Shown here piece after piece: positions 34,412 through 44,035 of a stretch of DNA of 64,000 nt (position 1 is its first letter; every line of letters starts with the position of its first letter). The DNA is from an uncultured Opitutaceae bacterium. GTDB lineage: Bacteria > Verrucomicrobiota > Verrucomicrobiia > Opitutales > Opitutaceae. The notes beneath the pieces were generated by a model that was not told the origin of the DNA, made no database searches, and saw nothing but the letters and a program-made list of their open reading frames with translations. Location: the NCBI GenBank assembly GCA_937889545.1, contig CALAOT010000092.1, positions 1 through 64,000 of the forward strand. The letters run 5' to 3'. The position numbers and the translations under genes are program-made.

Positions 34412-35890
34412 GTGATTCACCCCAATAATATTTCCGCGCGTCTTCGCGCCGTGGCACGCCAGTATTCCGCCAAGACGGCGTTGATGGGCGGGGGCCGGGT
34501 CCTCACCTACGGCGAACTTGACCTGGCCGCGATGGGTTTGGCGCGCCGCTTTCTGGCGGAAGGGCTGATCCAGGGGGATCGCGTCGCCATCCAAGGGACA
34601 AACAGCGTGGACGTCGTCGTGGCGATGCTGGCCTGCTTCCACGCCGGTCTGGTGGCGGTTCCCGTGAACACGCGCTTCAAGCCGCCGGAGATCCAATACG
34701 TCCTGGATCACTCGCGGCCGCGCCTGTGCTTCAGCGAGCCGCAATTCGCGGCCGGCGTCCGGGAGATCCAACCCGGGGTTCCCGGGCTCTCCGCCGTCTA
34801 CACGGAACTGCCGCCCGGCGTGCCGGGGCCCGATCCGGAGACGCCGCCAGCCGACAGCCCGGCGCTGATTCTCTACACGTCGGGGACCACGGCCCGGCCA
34901 AAGGGCGTGACGCACACCCTGCGGACACTGCTGGCGTCGACGGAAACCATTGCGAGATGGGAATTGGATGATTCCACCGTGACGGCGATTGCCGTGCCGA
35001 TCATGCACACGTCGGGCCTGAATGCCCTGCTCCTGCCGACGCTGCTCGCGGGCGGTTCCGTTGCCCTGCTGCCAGCGTTCGATGCCGCCGGGCTCCTCGA
35101 CCTCATCGAGAGCCGGCGCTGCACCGTCACGCTCGGATTGCCGGCCGGGATGCAGTTCGTCGCGGCGGAGCAGGAGCAGCGTCCGCGAAACCTGGCCTCG
35201 ATGCGCGCGTGGTTCTCGGGGGGCGACACCGTCCCGGTCAGTTTGCAGCAGCGTTGGGAGCGCGTCTGCGGAGGCCCGCTGATCGAGGGTTACGCCATGA
35301 GCGAAAGCCTCGTCATTGCCAGCAACCCGCCGGGGGCCATCCGGACGGGGTCGATCGGTGTTCCGGCGCCCACCGTCGAGATCCGGGCTCTTGACCCGGA
35401 CGGGAATCCCGTGCCCGACGGCGAAATCGGCGAGTTGGCGGTGCGCAGCCCCGCGAATTTTGTCGGCTACTGGAATGACCCCGAGGCGACCGGGCGAACG
35501 CTGGTCGGGGGGTGGTTACGGACGGGCGACCTCGGCCGCCGTGACGGCGACGGCTATTTCTGGTTCGAGGGGCGGACTAAGGAGCTCATCATCAGGGGCG
35601 GCTCCAACATCTCTCCGCAGGAGGTCGAGGGGGCGCTGCTTCAGCACCCGGCGGTGATGGAGGCGGGTGTGGTCGGCGTGCCTGATGAAGTGTACGGGGA
35701 GCGCGTCGTGGCTTTTGTGGCATTGCGCGAGGGGCGATCGGCCTCCGAGAGTGAATTGCGGGAATTCACCCGGCAGCGGCTGGCGGACTACAAGGTTCCC
35801 GACCGCATTTCCTTTCTTCCCGTCCTGCCCAAGGGACTGACGGGCAAGTTGCAGCGCCGCGCCTTGAGGGACCTGGGGCTGAAGGGGTGA
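34412..35890 (+). CDS. AMP-forming acyl-CoA synthetase / ligase
   Basis: The 492-residue enzyme is a complete ANL-superfamily ligase: P-loop-like LYTSGTTARPKGVTHT (about 154-169), the EGYAMSE aromatic/adenine motif, WLRTGDLGRRDGDGYFWFEG, the hinge GRTKELIIRGGSNISPQEVE and the C-terminal catalytic lysine in LTGKLQRRAL (Lys479). It adenylates a carboxylate and transfers it to CoA. Start is a GTG at 34412. Substrate cannot be assigned; the overall pattern is that of medium- or long-chain fatty acid or aryl acid ligases. It stands alone on the plus strand and is the last gene before the repeat-bounded island. Confidence 0.92.
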   Translation: MIHPNNISARLRAVARQYSAKTALMGGGRVLTYGELDLAAMGLARRFLAEGLIQGDRVAIQGTNSVDVVVAMLACFHAGLVAVPVNTRFKPPEIQYVLDHSRPRLCFSEPQFAAGVREIQPGVPGLSAVYTELPPGVPGPDPETPPADSPALILYTSGTTARPKGVTHTLRTLLASTETIARWELDDSTVTAIAVPIMHTSGLNALLLPTLLAGGSVALLPAFDAAGLLDLIESRRCTVTLGLPAGMQFVAAEQEQRPRNLASMRAWFSGGDTVPVSLQQRWERVCGGPLIEGYAMSESLVIASNPPGAIRTGSIGVPAPTVEIRALDPDGNPVPDGEIGELAVRSPANFVGYWNDPEATGRTLVGGWLRTGDLGRRDGDGYFWFEGRTKELIIRGGSNISPQEVEGALLQHPAVMEAGVVGVPDEVYGERVVAFVALREGRSASESELREFTRQRLADYKVPDRISFLPVLPKGLTGKLQRRALRDLGLKG

Positions 35891-36050
35891 TCAGGCTGCG
35901 GCGGCCGCGCCTTCGCTTATTCGGACCGCTTGAGGGTTCAGTCTGGGCCAAGCACGTCCTTTTGCGATCTCATCGCGACCTCAAATTCACTGGTTTCCCG
36001 CGATTTTCGTTAACCCATTCGATCTTAACCGGATCACCTGGATTCAAAGT

Positions 36051-36240
36051 GGTGCCCATGGAGGACTCGAGCCCCCATTTGTATCTTTACGCTTTGTGTA
36101 ACACCATCTCATTCAGAGGAATACAACGACAAACATGCTAGAATGACCACCCCCTGTGTGACTCTGTGTGTAACTTTCCTCGCTGCAACGGGAGACATTC
36201 TACGATGATTCTATACTGTGTAACTCTGTGTGTAACTTTG
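36051..36240 (-). repeat. tRNA-3'-end-like island repeat R1
   Basis: Read on the minus strand the unit ends in a T-arm-like hairpin GGGGG-CTCGAGT-CCTCC followed by ATGGGC and ACCA, but only six nucleotides separate the arm from ACCA where a tRNA has seven. Next to it are stretches shared with R2-R4: GGAATACAACGACAAACAT, GAATGACCAC and TGTGTAACTCTGTGTGTAACT, the last present twice here. R1 is the left-most copy and marks where the accessory region starts. It is most simply an old attachment-site remnant. Confidence 0.65.
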
Positions 36241-36267
36241 CCGGCTTGGAATGAAATAGGCTTACGA

Positions 36268-37506
36268 CTACTCGACTCCAGGTTTAGTGACTGGCTCCCA
36301 AAGCCCTCTGAATAGTTCGGGATTGGCGATGATCGCAGCGACATCAAGTTTTTTGCGTTTCGACCATTCTAGGAGGCTGGCTGGCCTATAGGCGCTATCC
36401 TTCTGCCATCTCTCGAAAACGGACCAGTCAATCCGTTCGTTCACGGTCCGCACGCGACCCTTCTTCTTGTTCTTCGGTTCGGCTTGCACCCATCGGATGT
36501 AGCGCTTTCCGAGCGTCATTATCTTCCAGAATCCGTCAAGGAACTGCGTATAGGAATCGACCGGCTTCATCCCGAAATCCTCATCGTTGATCTCAAACGT
36601 GCAGCGAAAACCTAGCCCGCACGCCGCCGCCTTGTCGTAGAGCCATTTCAAGGGACGGTTTGGGAGCAGGTCGGACCGGTATCCGCCGCCTAAGTTTGCA
36701 TGGGCGCCGGCGAACCAACGCTGCTCAATGAAGCATTTCTGGGCCCTGACAGTCGCCGTCTCGTCTGGAGAGTTCAGCTCAAAGGCCGTCCACAGCATGG
36801 CCCAGTAGGGCTGACGCTGCTCATCCAGGGCCAGTGCCTGGTAGGAATGCGCGGCGACCGTGCTTAGGTTAGTGTTGATGAAGCGTAGCGTCCTGCGGCT
36901 GACCCCGGGGATGTTGCCGAACGGCACCCCTATGCTGCCGACCGTGTCCCACACCCCAACCATCTTGATCATCTGGGGATGATACCACGCGTGGTGCACC
37001 AGCACACGCTCCTCGAAATCCAGCTCTGAGTCGGGCTTCTTCTTGAAATATTTCAGGTCGTAGATGGGCGTCGCGCTATCGCCGCGCTGGTAGCGCTCGA
37101 ACAGCTGAATGAATGACATGGGAGCGTCCGGCTTGAGGAGCCCGCATCGGGCGACGAGGCCAACAAGGCCGCGCGCGGTAAACGCCCCGCGGCTGAATCC
37201 GAACAGAAAGACCTCGTCGCCCTCGTTGTAGTTTTCCATCAGCCACCGGTATCCCGCCCTCACGTTTTCCTGCAATCCCACGCCGAAGGCGCCACCAGTG
37301 AGCTCGTCATACCAATGGGTTCCCACGCCCTGGTTGTAGTATTTTACCTGCCGCATCCCGTCCGCGCCTTGATCGGCAAGCATCAGGTACAGTCGCCAGA
37401 CATTGGTGTTATCCCCTGGTTCGTTCCACGTTCCGTCGAAAAAGAGCGCCAGACGCTTGATCGGCTCCTCTTTCCAGACCGACGTCTGCTCATTTGTTGC
37501 GTTCAT
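36268..37506 (-). CDS. DUF2235 alpha/beta hydrolase (Tle1-like phospholipase fold)
   Basis: The 412-residue protein has the DUF2235 start KRLALFFDGTWNEP, the serine nucleophile in FGFSRGAFTARG, an acidic residue in GVWDTVGSIG and a histidine in WFAGAHANLGGGYR, so the full catalytic triad of the Tle1 group is visible. Some members are type VI secretion effectors that attack phospholipids. Here no VgrG, PAAR or immunity gene adjoins, so an antibacterial role is not supported by context. It is the first gene after repeat R1 and is read toward it. Confidence 0.88.
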   Translation of the reverse strand: MNATNEQTSVWKEEPIKRLALFFDGTWNEPGDNTNVWRLYLMLADQGADGMRQVKYYNQGVGTHWYDELTGGAFGVGLQENVRAGYRWLMENYNEGDEVFLFGFSRGAFTARGLVGLVARCGLLKPDAPMSFIQLFERYQRGDSATPIYDLKYFKKKPDSELDFEERVLVHHAWYHPQMIKMVGVWDTVGSIGVPFGNIPGVSRRTLRFINTNLSTVAAHSYQALALDEQRQPYWAMLWTAFELNSPDETATVRAQKCFIEQRWFAGAHANLGGGYRSDLLPNRPLKWLYDKAAACGLGFRCTFEINDEDFGMKPVDSYTQFLDGFWKIMTLGKRYIRWVQAEPKNKKKGRVRTVNERIDWSVFERWQKDSAYRPASLLEWSKRKKLDVAAIIANPELFRGLWEPVTKPGVE

Positions 37507-38224
37507 GCTGGGACTGCCGGACGTCTACATTGGGTAAAACGCATTTGCGAGTCTGCCCATGGCTTGGGCATTTAAACGACCCAGACTGTTTCGAAGCTAT
37601 GTCGAGCACCCTACGAAGTGCCGCGCAACGTGGATTTTTCATGGTGCAGGCAATGCATCACGCCGGCCTGGAGGGGTAAAATAGCCCGATTACGTGATAT
37701 CATGTAGTGAGCATTCAGTTTTTGAGGCGGCTCCGTGTTACTCCGCACGTTGGTTACGGCTCAAGCAGCTGACGCGGGTCATAGATCGCCGGTATACGAA
37801 TGAAACTTCAGACCGACTCTGAGGGTGGACTGAAGGGAGGGATCCGCTCAACGACTCCTCGAGTTGAGCGATGCTAAGTAGGTGAGTCCCCCATATCGCG
37901 GACATCGTGCATCCTGTATATCTCACGGAGAAGACAGTGTTAGCCCAAGCAATCCATCCTCAAAAAAGCTTCACGAAAATCCAATGCATCCGAAAATCAA
38001 AGGGCGCCCCACGAGTGGGAAAAACTCAGAAAGAGCCGTAGAGCCGCTAACGTCGCGCGAAGCGGCCAATCAGACGGCTTCGATAGTCGCGCAATTGCGC
38101 CGCAGCGTTATCGCCTTGCAATCCATGCAGGGCGCGGGAAACCACGCGCGACATCATGTGTCTAGGAAGACTCAATCGTAGCCTGTCACGGTCGCCTTTT
38201 TCGTACGGAGCCCATTCCCCCCAC
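37507..38224. other. 718-bp region with no convincing gene
   Basis: The space between the divergent DUF2235 and L,D-transpeptidase genes. A plus-strand frame of 99 codons at 37882-38181 is open, but its composition is not protein-like. Local GC is lower than average. Promoters for both neighbours are expected here; no operator was identified. Confidence 0.4.
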
Positions 38225-39226
38225 ATGATGATGCCGCTCGCATTGCACGGCATGCTGCCGCGCTGCATCTGCATTCGATTTTTTTTGGCCATCCTGCCCA
38301 TCCTTTGCTGCGGGGAGAGGCTGGCGGCCGCCCCCCCCGAGGACAGCATGCAGGCAGACACGTCGATGCAGGCGATGCGCGTCGATGCGACGCTCGAATT
38401 GCAGGTTGAGCTGCATCGGCGTGCCTTTTCCTGCGGATCGATTGACGGCGTCCCGGGCCTTCAGACGTCGGCAGCATTGAGAGCATTTCAGCGGGGCGCC
38501 GGGATCGCGGAAACAGGTCTCTTGGATGCGACTACGCGGGAACGCCTGCGGCTGTCAGCGCCGGCGCTTGGCACCTACACTTTTACAGCGATCGAATTGG
38601 CCGGATTGCACCCCGAGCCAAGAACGTGGCTCGAGAAGTCGCAGCTGCAGACATTGGGCTATGCGTCGGCTCTCGAGCTGGCGGCAGAACGGTTTCATTC
38701 CCATCCGAATCTTGTCCGAAGGTTGAATCCGGATGTCGACTGGGAGGCTGTGTTGCCCGGCACAAAAATTGTGGTTCCTGCGGTGGAGCAGGTGGTCGTG
38801 AGCGGTACCGCAGCGCAGGTCGTAATTGCGCTGGACGCACACGAACTCGAGGTGTTCGACGCGTTGGGTCGCGTGATTGCGCATTTCCCAGTGAGCATTG
38901 CGCGGATGGTGGACAAGAGGCCCGTTGGCAGCCTTCACGTAACGGTCGTGATTCCCAATCCTGACTATACTTTTGATCCGGATCTGTTTCCCGAGTCCGA
39001 GGAGGGCCGGCTGCTAGGCCACAAACTCGTCGTGCCGCCGGGTCCGAACAATCCGGTTGGACTGGCTTGGATTGGCCTCGATAGACCAGGGTATGGGATC
39101 CACGGGACACCGGATCCGGAGAATGTGGGGCGCACGGAGTCCCATGGCTGTTTCCGTTTGGCCAACTGGGACGTGCTTACACTGGTGAAGCTTGTGGGGG
39201 TCGGAATGCCGGTCAGCGTGCTGTAG
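38225..39226 (+). CDS. L,D-transpeptidase (YkuD) with N-terminal peptidoglycan-binding domain
   Basis: The 333-residue protein has an N-terminal hydrophobic export signal (IRFFLAILPILCCG), a peptidoglycan-binding type 1 domain (about 55-105, RRAFSCGSIDGVPGLQTSAA and RAFQRGAGI), a LysM-like middle segment (ELAAERFHSHPNLVRRLNPD with VLPGTKIVVP) and a C-terminal YkuD catalytic domain. The catalytic Cys and His lie in IHGTPDPENVG and SHGCFRLANWD. It crosslinks peptidoglycan or attaches proteins to it in the periplasm. The start at 38225 is chosen among several ATGs just before the signal; 38252 is also possible. Confidence 0.88.
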   Translation: MMMPLALHGMLPRCICIRFFLAILPILCCGERLAAAPPEDSMQADTSMQAMRVDATLELQVELHRRAFSCGSIDGVPGLQTSAALRAFQRGAGIAETGLLDATTRERLRLSAPALGTYTFTAIELAGLHPEPRTWLEKSQLQTLGYASALELAAERFHSHPNLVRRLNPDVDWEAVLPGTKIVVPAVEQVVVSGTAAQVVIALDAHELEVFDALGRVIAHFPVSIARMVDKRPVGSLHVTVVIPNPDYTFDPDLFPESEEGRLLGHKLVVPPGPNNPVGLAWIGLDRPGYGIHGTPDPENVGRTESHGCFRLANWDVLTLVKLVGVGMPVSVL

Positions 39227-39659
39227 CGTGTCTCGCCTGGCATCCTTAAAAAGCGGGATTCCAGCAAGCAGAGGTGGCAGCCTCTGCAAAGCTCGGCAGA
39301 AAAGGCCAATTCCATAACTTGCCCACTAATAATATGGTGCACCAAGCCTGTTTTAAGATTGAACTGAAGTGAATCAAATCTCTCTACGTGGCGAATATGC
39401 CAGCATCATTCCGGCCCGGCGCCAGCCACAGACGGCGGGCGGCAATGGCCGCACACGCTTTGAAGGGCAATCAGCTCAGTCAGGGCAAGAACTTCGGGGC
39501 GCCAGGTTCCAATAATTCCATCCGGCAGACGTGACTTGGAATTCCGCGGCGCGAACGAGGACGCGGATGGGGGGGCGCCCGCTTCCCAGTACGGGCAAGA
39601 CCCCATAGTGCCGCTGCCGCACGACCGATATGCTCCCCGCGAAAATCGATCCAACCTCC
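39227..39659. other. 433-bp region with no convincing gene
   Basis: This lies between two plus-strand genes. Several short frames on both strands are open but none resembles a protein. The second half may carry the promoter for the DUF3943 gene. Confidence 0.4.
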
Positions 39660-41201
39660 ATGCGAGATTCTACCGCTCTGTCCAATCGTTTCCGATCGGT
39701 CTCCATTCAGCCTCGCCGCACCGTGGCAGCGCTTGTGTTCCTCGCCGTAGGTGCGGGGCTCCCAGCCCAAACGACGGCACCGTATAATCCTGCCCCAGCC
39801 GAGATGCCCCCAATCGGGCAGGACGCCGTGCTGAACTGGAATACCGGTGCGGGGAAGAGCTATGTGGTTCCTGCCTTCGAAGTGCCGGGATTCCTAACGG
39901 CGCTCAGCGTCTATGACCGGATCACCATCCCGCACGACGTCTACGATTCGACGCTTAACAGCACGTGGGAGCACCTGCATGAACAGCACTGGGTTTTCGA
40001 CACGGACCCCTTTGACATCAATCAGTTTGCCCATCCTTACCAGGGCTCGATGATGTTCGGCTTTGCGCGGTCGACGGGCGTTTCCTTCTGGCAATCGCTC
40101 GCCTATAGCAATGTGGGCAGTTTTATCTGGAAAATGGCCGGGGAAACCGACCTGCCATCCTTCAATGATCAGATAACGACGGGCACGGCAGGAGCCATCC
40201 TTGGCGAATCGCTGTTTCGGATGGCGAGCCTCCTGTTGGAGGACGGCGGCGACCATCCGGGGTTCTGGCACGAGGTTGGGGCCGCGGTGATATCTCCGCC
40301 GACTGGCTTCAGTCGCCTTGTGTTTGGCAACCGCTTCAAGGCCGTGTTTCCGAGCAATGACCCCGCGACCTTCATGCGCCTGCGCTGGGGCGCCAGCACG
40401 GACCTCATCAAGACAAACAACAATCTTCTGCTCAACGAAGGTTCCGCCTATACCAACCAGAAGCAGAGCGAGGCGGTCCTTGATTTTTCCTACATCTATG
40501 GTCTCCCGGGAAAAACGGGCTATGACTACGACCGGCCCTTCGATTACTTCTCTCTCGAAGTCGCCGCCCAGACCAGTGCGCACGGGCACAACTTTCTCCA
40601 AGACATAATGGATCGCGGCCTCCTTTACGGGACTGGCTACGCGATCGGAGATAATTACCGGGGCATCTGGGGACTCTACGGCAGCTATGATTACATTGCT
40701 CCACCGATCTTTCGCATCTCCTCGACCGCCCTCTCGCTCGGAACGACCGAACAGTGGTGGCTCTCGCGCCATGTTGCCATGCAGGGGACGGCAATGGCAG
40801 GCGCCGGCTTCGGAGCGGCCGGAACCATTCCGCGGGCCGACGGCCAGCGGGATTACCACTACGGATTGACTCCCCAGGGATTGCTGGCCCTTCGTTTCAT
40901 CTTCGGCCGGCGGACCATGGTCGATTTCACGGCGCGTGACTATTACGTCAGCGGGACGGGCTCCGATGACCGAACCGGTTCGGAGCAGATTTTTCGCGGT
41001 GACGTCGGCCTCACTTTCCGGTTGTTCAAGCACCAGGCTGTTGGACTCGAATACGTCGAGTCGCATCGTCACGGTCACTACGGCCTCCTCCCTGATGTGA
41101 ACCAATCGGAAGGCACGTTCAGCCTCGTCTACACCTTTCTCGGCGGCAGCCGATTTGGGGCCGTGGAATGGCGCGAGAATTCAAAGCCCGAGACAGAGTA
41201 A
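39660..41201 (+). CDS. DUF3943 outer membrane protein
   Basis: The protein of about 513 residues has a signal peptide (VAALVFLAVGAGLPAQ) and then DUF3943, recognisable from NQFAHPYQGSMMFGFARSTG (about residues 115-134) and SFWQSLAYSNVGSFIWKMAG. The remainder contains amphipathic strands ending in a barrel-like pattern (FRLFKHQAVGLEYVESH, SLVYTFLGG). The family is predicted to be outer-membrane associated and has no known activity. The start may be ATG 39660 or 39630. Repeat R2 lies 30 bp after its stop. Confidence 0.85.
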   Translation: MRDSTALSNRFRSVSIQPRRTVAALVFLAVGAGLPAQTTAPYNPAPAEMPPIGQDAVLNWNTGAGKSYVVPAFEVPGFLTALSVYDRITIPHDVYDSTLNSTWEHLHEQHWVFDTDPFDINQFAHPYQGSMMFGFARSTGVSFWQSLAYSNVGSFIWKMAGETDLPSFNDQITTGTAGAILGESLFRMASLLLEDGGDHPGFWHEVGAAVISPPTGFSRLVFGNRFKAVFPSNDPATFMRLRWGASTDLIKTNNNLLLNEGSAYTNQKQSEAVLDFSYIYGLPGKTGYDYDRPFDYFSLEVAAQTSAHGHNFLQDIMDRGLLYGTGYAIGDNYRGIWGLYGSYDYIAPPIFRISSTALSLGTTEQWWLSRHVAMQGTAMAGAGFGAAGTIPRADGQRDYHYGLTPQGLLALRFIFGRRTMVDFTARDYYVSGTGSDDRTGSEQIFRGDVGLTFRLFKHQAVGLEYVESHRHGHYGLLPDVNQSEGTFSLVYTFLGGSRFGAVEWRENSKPETE

Positions 41202-41231
41202 CCCCCCGGCGCGCCGGATGTCCGTGACGCA

Positions 41232-41358
41232 GGTGCCCAGGGGGCGACTCGAACCCCCATCTGCTTTTTCCAAGCCCAGTGAACCACCCTCCGTCAAGGG
41301 AGAACAGCCGAGAACATCCTGGGATGACCATACATTGTGTAACTCAGTGTGTAACTCA
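41232..41358 (-). repeat. tRNA-3'-end-like island repeat R2
   Basis: On the minus strand the unit ends with GGGGG-TTCGAGT-CGCCC followed by CCTGGGC and ACC. Adjacent text GGTTCACTGGGCTT and GATGGGGGTTCGAG is nearly identical to R4. The other end holds TGTGTAACTCAGTGTGTAACT, shared with R1. The orientation is the same as R1, R3 and R4. It separates the DUF3943 gene from the radical-SAM gene. Confidence 0.65.
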
Positions 41359-41403
41359 TTGCCGCGGGCGACCGGCAATCAGCTCGTTCCGTGCGCGACT
41401 GAT

Positions 41404-42843
41404 TCAATCCACCCGAAGCCCGCCTTCCTGTGTGCTGGCCAATCGCTGCAGCGTCTCGATGTATTCCCACATGGGACCGCGGACGCCCCTTTTTCGGAGC
41501 TTGGCCACGGTATCGAGGAACTCGGGCGGTGGATCGCCGACGGCCCAATTGTGCCAGTGTAGCTGCTGCCGGCGCAGGCGCTCGTAAAGACCGCCGACCG
41601 TGAATGGCGGCTCCAGGAAGAAGCGGGGCACGACCAGGTAGTCGCCGGCGGTTTCTCCGTTCTTCTCCGGCGCCAAGTCCCTCCACAGCGGCGTCTCCGG
41701 ATACATCCGCATCCCGATTGCCGCGAAATAGAAGGCGCCGGGCATCGACTGGGCCCGCGCCAGCGTTTCCCCGACTGAATCCGGCGTCTCTCCCGGGCCT
41801 CCAAAAATCAGATAATGGCAGCAATTGATCCCCAGTTCGTTCGCGTAACGGCTGGACTGCTGGATTTCCTCGTATGTGAAACCCTTGCCGTACCGCTTGA
41901 GAACAGGATCGGAGAGGCTGTCCGAGCCGAATTCCACGTTTCGCACGCCTGCCCGGCGCATCAGCTCGAGCAGCTCCCTCGTGAGGTTGCAGGGGCGCAG
42001 GAAACACTGCCATTCCATGTCGAGCTTTGCGGCGGCGAGCGCCTCGCAGACCTCGACGACGTGGTCCACGCACGTGTTGAATACGGAATCGACGATGAAC
42101 GTGAAACTCACCCCGAGCGACAGCAGTTTCCTCATCTCCCGCACGACATTCTGGCCGGTCCGGTATCGGCTCCGCCTCCCCTCGATGAGCGGATAGGTGC
42201 AATAGCAGCACCTCAAGGGGCATCCGCGCTGGGTCTGCACGCCGGGCAGGGCCCCCCGCGCGGCGTAGGCCCGAAGCAGTTCCGGGTCGTGCACGGGCTC
42301 GGTGCAGAACGCGGCGTCCCGGGCGCTGAAGGGATTGATTTGAATCGCATCGGCAGCCTCCCGGTGAAGCAGGCCCGAAACGCCGTCAAGGCCGCCGCCG
42401 CATTCGATAGCCTGGAGCAACCGGACAAGCGAGACTTCGCCATCTCCCACGATGCCGTAGTCCACGTCAGCCATTGCGAAAAGCTCCTTGGGAAAAATGG
42501 AGAAGCCGCTTCCACCCAAGATCAGGCGGGCAGTGGTCACGGACCGGATCCGCCGGCAGCAATCCAACAGTTCCCCCACGAAAGAGCGCGGATTGTGATA
42601 CTGGACGTTGTCGATATTGCGCATCGACAGCGCGATGTACGCAGGCTCGAAAGTGGCGATGCAGGACTCGAGCGTCCCGGTCGACACGTTCGCGTCCCAA
42701 ATCTTCGTCCTGTAGCCGGCCGCGCGAAGTCCGCCTTCCAGGTAAGCTAGGCCGAGGGGATAGACAGGATAGGGCTGATCGTAGCGGTTCAGGCTTGCCA
42801 GCAACACCCGGCTGCCGGCGGGCAGGGATGATTCATTCGACAT
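41404..42843 (-). CDS. B12-binding domain / radical SAM protein
   Basis: The 479-residue protein begins with a cobalamin-binding-like Rossmann domain (about 10-160, YPLGLAYLEGGLRAAGY and LILGGSGFSIFP). The radical SAM core follows, with the cluster motif CPLRCCYC (Cys208, Cys212, Cys215) after GVQTQRG. Downstream are the SAM-contacting VEFGSDSLSDPVLKRYGKGF and the YLIFGGPGETPDSV turn. This architecture is shared by methyltransferases and lipid-modifying enzymes; its substrate is unknown. The DxHxxG cobalamin motif is not evident, so B12 may not be bound through a lower-axial His. It sits next to a PagL-like deacylase. Confidence 0.9.
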   Translation of the reverse strand: MSNESSLPAGSRVLLASLNRYDQPYPVYPLGLAYLEGGLRAAGYRTKIWDANVSTGTLESCIATFEPAYIALSMRNIDNVQYHNPRSFVGELLDCCRRIRSVTTARLILGGSGFSIFPKELFAMADVDYGIVGDGEVSLVRLLQAIECGGGLDGVSGLLHREAADAIQINPFSARDAAFCTEPVHDPELLRAYAARGALPGVQTQRGCPLRCCYCTYPLIEGRRSRYRTGQNVVREMRKLLSLGVSFTFIVDSVFNTCVDHVVEVCEALAAAKLDMEWQCFLRPCNLTRELLELMRRAGVRNVEFGSDSLSDPVLKRYGKGFTYEEIQQSSRYANELGINCCHYLIFGGPGETPDSVGETLARAQSMPGAFYFAAIGMRMYPETPLWRDLAPEKNGETAGDYLVVPRFFLEPPFTVGGLYERLRRQQLHWHNWAVGDPPPEFLDTVAKLRKRGVRGPMWEYIETLQRLASTQEGGLRVD

Positions 42844-43157
42844 CTGGGAAAGCGGTCAAAACCGGAAAAACGGCCCCGTCGCAAAGGGAAGGACCGCGTA
42901 TCAGAACAACGTTTAGTCGCGGCCGGCCTTACTGGACAGTCTGAAAGCTTTGGTAACCCCGTGGCGTCTGCGTCAACGGCGGGAAAGGGCAAGAAACCCG
43001 GGGCCGTTTGACGCGTGCCGAGCCCTTGCAATGATCCGCGCCAGGGATCGCACGGCCCCCGCCCCGCGGGAGTCCTGGCAGGCGCAGGCCTCGGACCCGG
43101 CGATTGTCAGGCTGGCCGTCTTTGCGCATCGAGAGAGACTGCTTGGGCGCCGTTTGG
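42844..43157. other. intergenic region, no gene seen
   Basis: A 314-bp region between two minus-strand genes. It should hold the promoter for the radical-SAM gene. No element recognised. Confidence 0.35.
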
Positions 43158-43772
43158 CTAGAAGTGCCATCCCACGCTTGCCATCGGGCCAACCGCGTTC
43201 AATCCGGGGTTCACGCGGTTCATGTTGCGGTTCGAAACATGCTGGAAGTACGCGCCGATTGAGCCACTCAACCCATTCCTGAGAACAAACCGCACGCCCG
43301 GATAAGCCAGCCAGTTGAGGTTGAAGTCCTCGCCCTGTGCTCCCTTGACCGCGTGACCCTTGCTGTCCAACCACCCGATTCCACCACCGCTCGCGAAGAA
43401 CAGGGCACGCGTCCGCCGAGTGTCCCACCATTCCAAGATCCCCGAACCGGAGGCGCCTATGAAATGGTGCTCGGGTCCCATTGCAATTGGCTCAACCATC
43501 AAGCTGAACCGGTTGCGAATCACCAGATCCCCCCCGGCGAAGGAGCGCGCGGTGCCGATCCGAGGACTCTTCACCGTCAGAAGTTGCGGCAGCACGGTGT
43601 AACTCAAGGGCGTGGCCGAGCCTGTGACCCGCCAGAGCACACCGCTCTCGTAGTCGACTTCCCAATGTTGGGTCGGGTCATAAGGTCCCGCCACCGCTGC
43701 GTTGCTGTCCGCGAGCGCGAGCGAGACACATGACATCGCAGCACAAAGAGATAGTAGCCGCGCCAAGTGCAT
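43158..43772 (-). CDS. PagL-like lipid A 3-O-deacylase (acyloxyacyl hydrolase family)
   Basis: The 204-residue protein has a signal peptide (about 1-22) and an eight-stranded barrel pattern. Near the end, QHVSN (His178, Ser180) followed by NPGLNAVGPMASVGWHF corresponds to the PagL active site, where His and Ser are catalytic. The acidic partner seen in Pseudomonas PagL (Glu) falls at Asn192 here, a substitution I believe is common in distant homologues. Function is outer-membrane removal of the 3-O acyl chain of lipid A. It is on the same strand as the radical-SAM gene and next to repeat R3. Confidence 0.82.
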   Translation of the reverse strand: MHLARLLSLCAAMSCVSLALADSNAAVAGPYDPTQHWEVDYESGVLWRVTGSATPLSYTVLPQLLTVKSPRIGTARSFAGGDLVIRNRFSLMVEPIAMGPEHHFIGASGSGILEWWDTRRTRALFFASGGGIGWLDSKGHAVKGAQGEDFNLNWLAYPGVRFVLRNGLSGSIGAYFQHVSNRNMNRVNPGLNAVGPMASVGWHF

Positions 43773-43910
43773 CGGGGTGATAATCTAGAGCGGAAAAGTT
43801 CGGGGACAACAAACAAGGAACCGAGGCCTACCAAAGTCCGGGAAACCGGGCGGAAGACCAATGCTCTGCAGGCGATCCACGACTGCCCCACATTGGGGAG
43901 GCATTAGCAT

Positions 43911-44035
43911 GGTGTCCACGGGGGACTCGAGCCCCCTTCCGTGTTCTAGTGGTCAACGGAACGCCCTGTCTTTCATGGGAATACAACGGCAAATATCTCA
44001 GAATGATCACATATTGTGCAACTCTCTGTGCATCC
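43911..44035 (-). repeat. tRNA-3'-end-like island repeat R3
   Basis: Minus-strand reading ends with a perfect 5-bp T-arm-like hairpin GGGGG-CTCGAGT-CCCCC followed by GTGGAC and ACCA, again one nucleotide short of a tRNA. The rest shares GGGAATACAACGGCAAATAT and GAATGATCACAT with R1. Orientation is the same as the other copies. It lies between the PagL-like gene and the coiled-coil gene. Confidence 0.65.

Noticed and set aside
37882-38181. Possible small plus-strand gene of 99 codons
   Set aside because: Composition and lack of any conserved pattern do not support coding.
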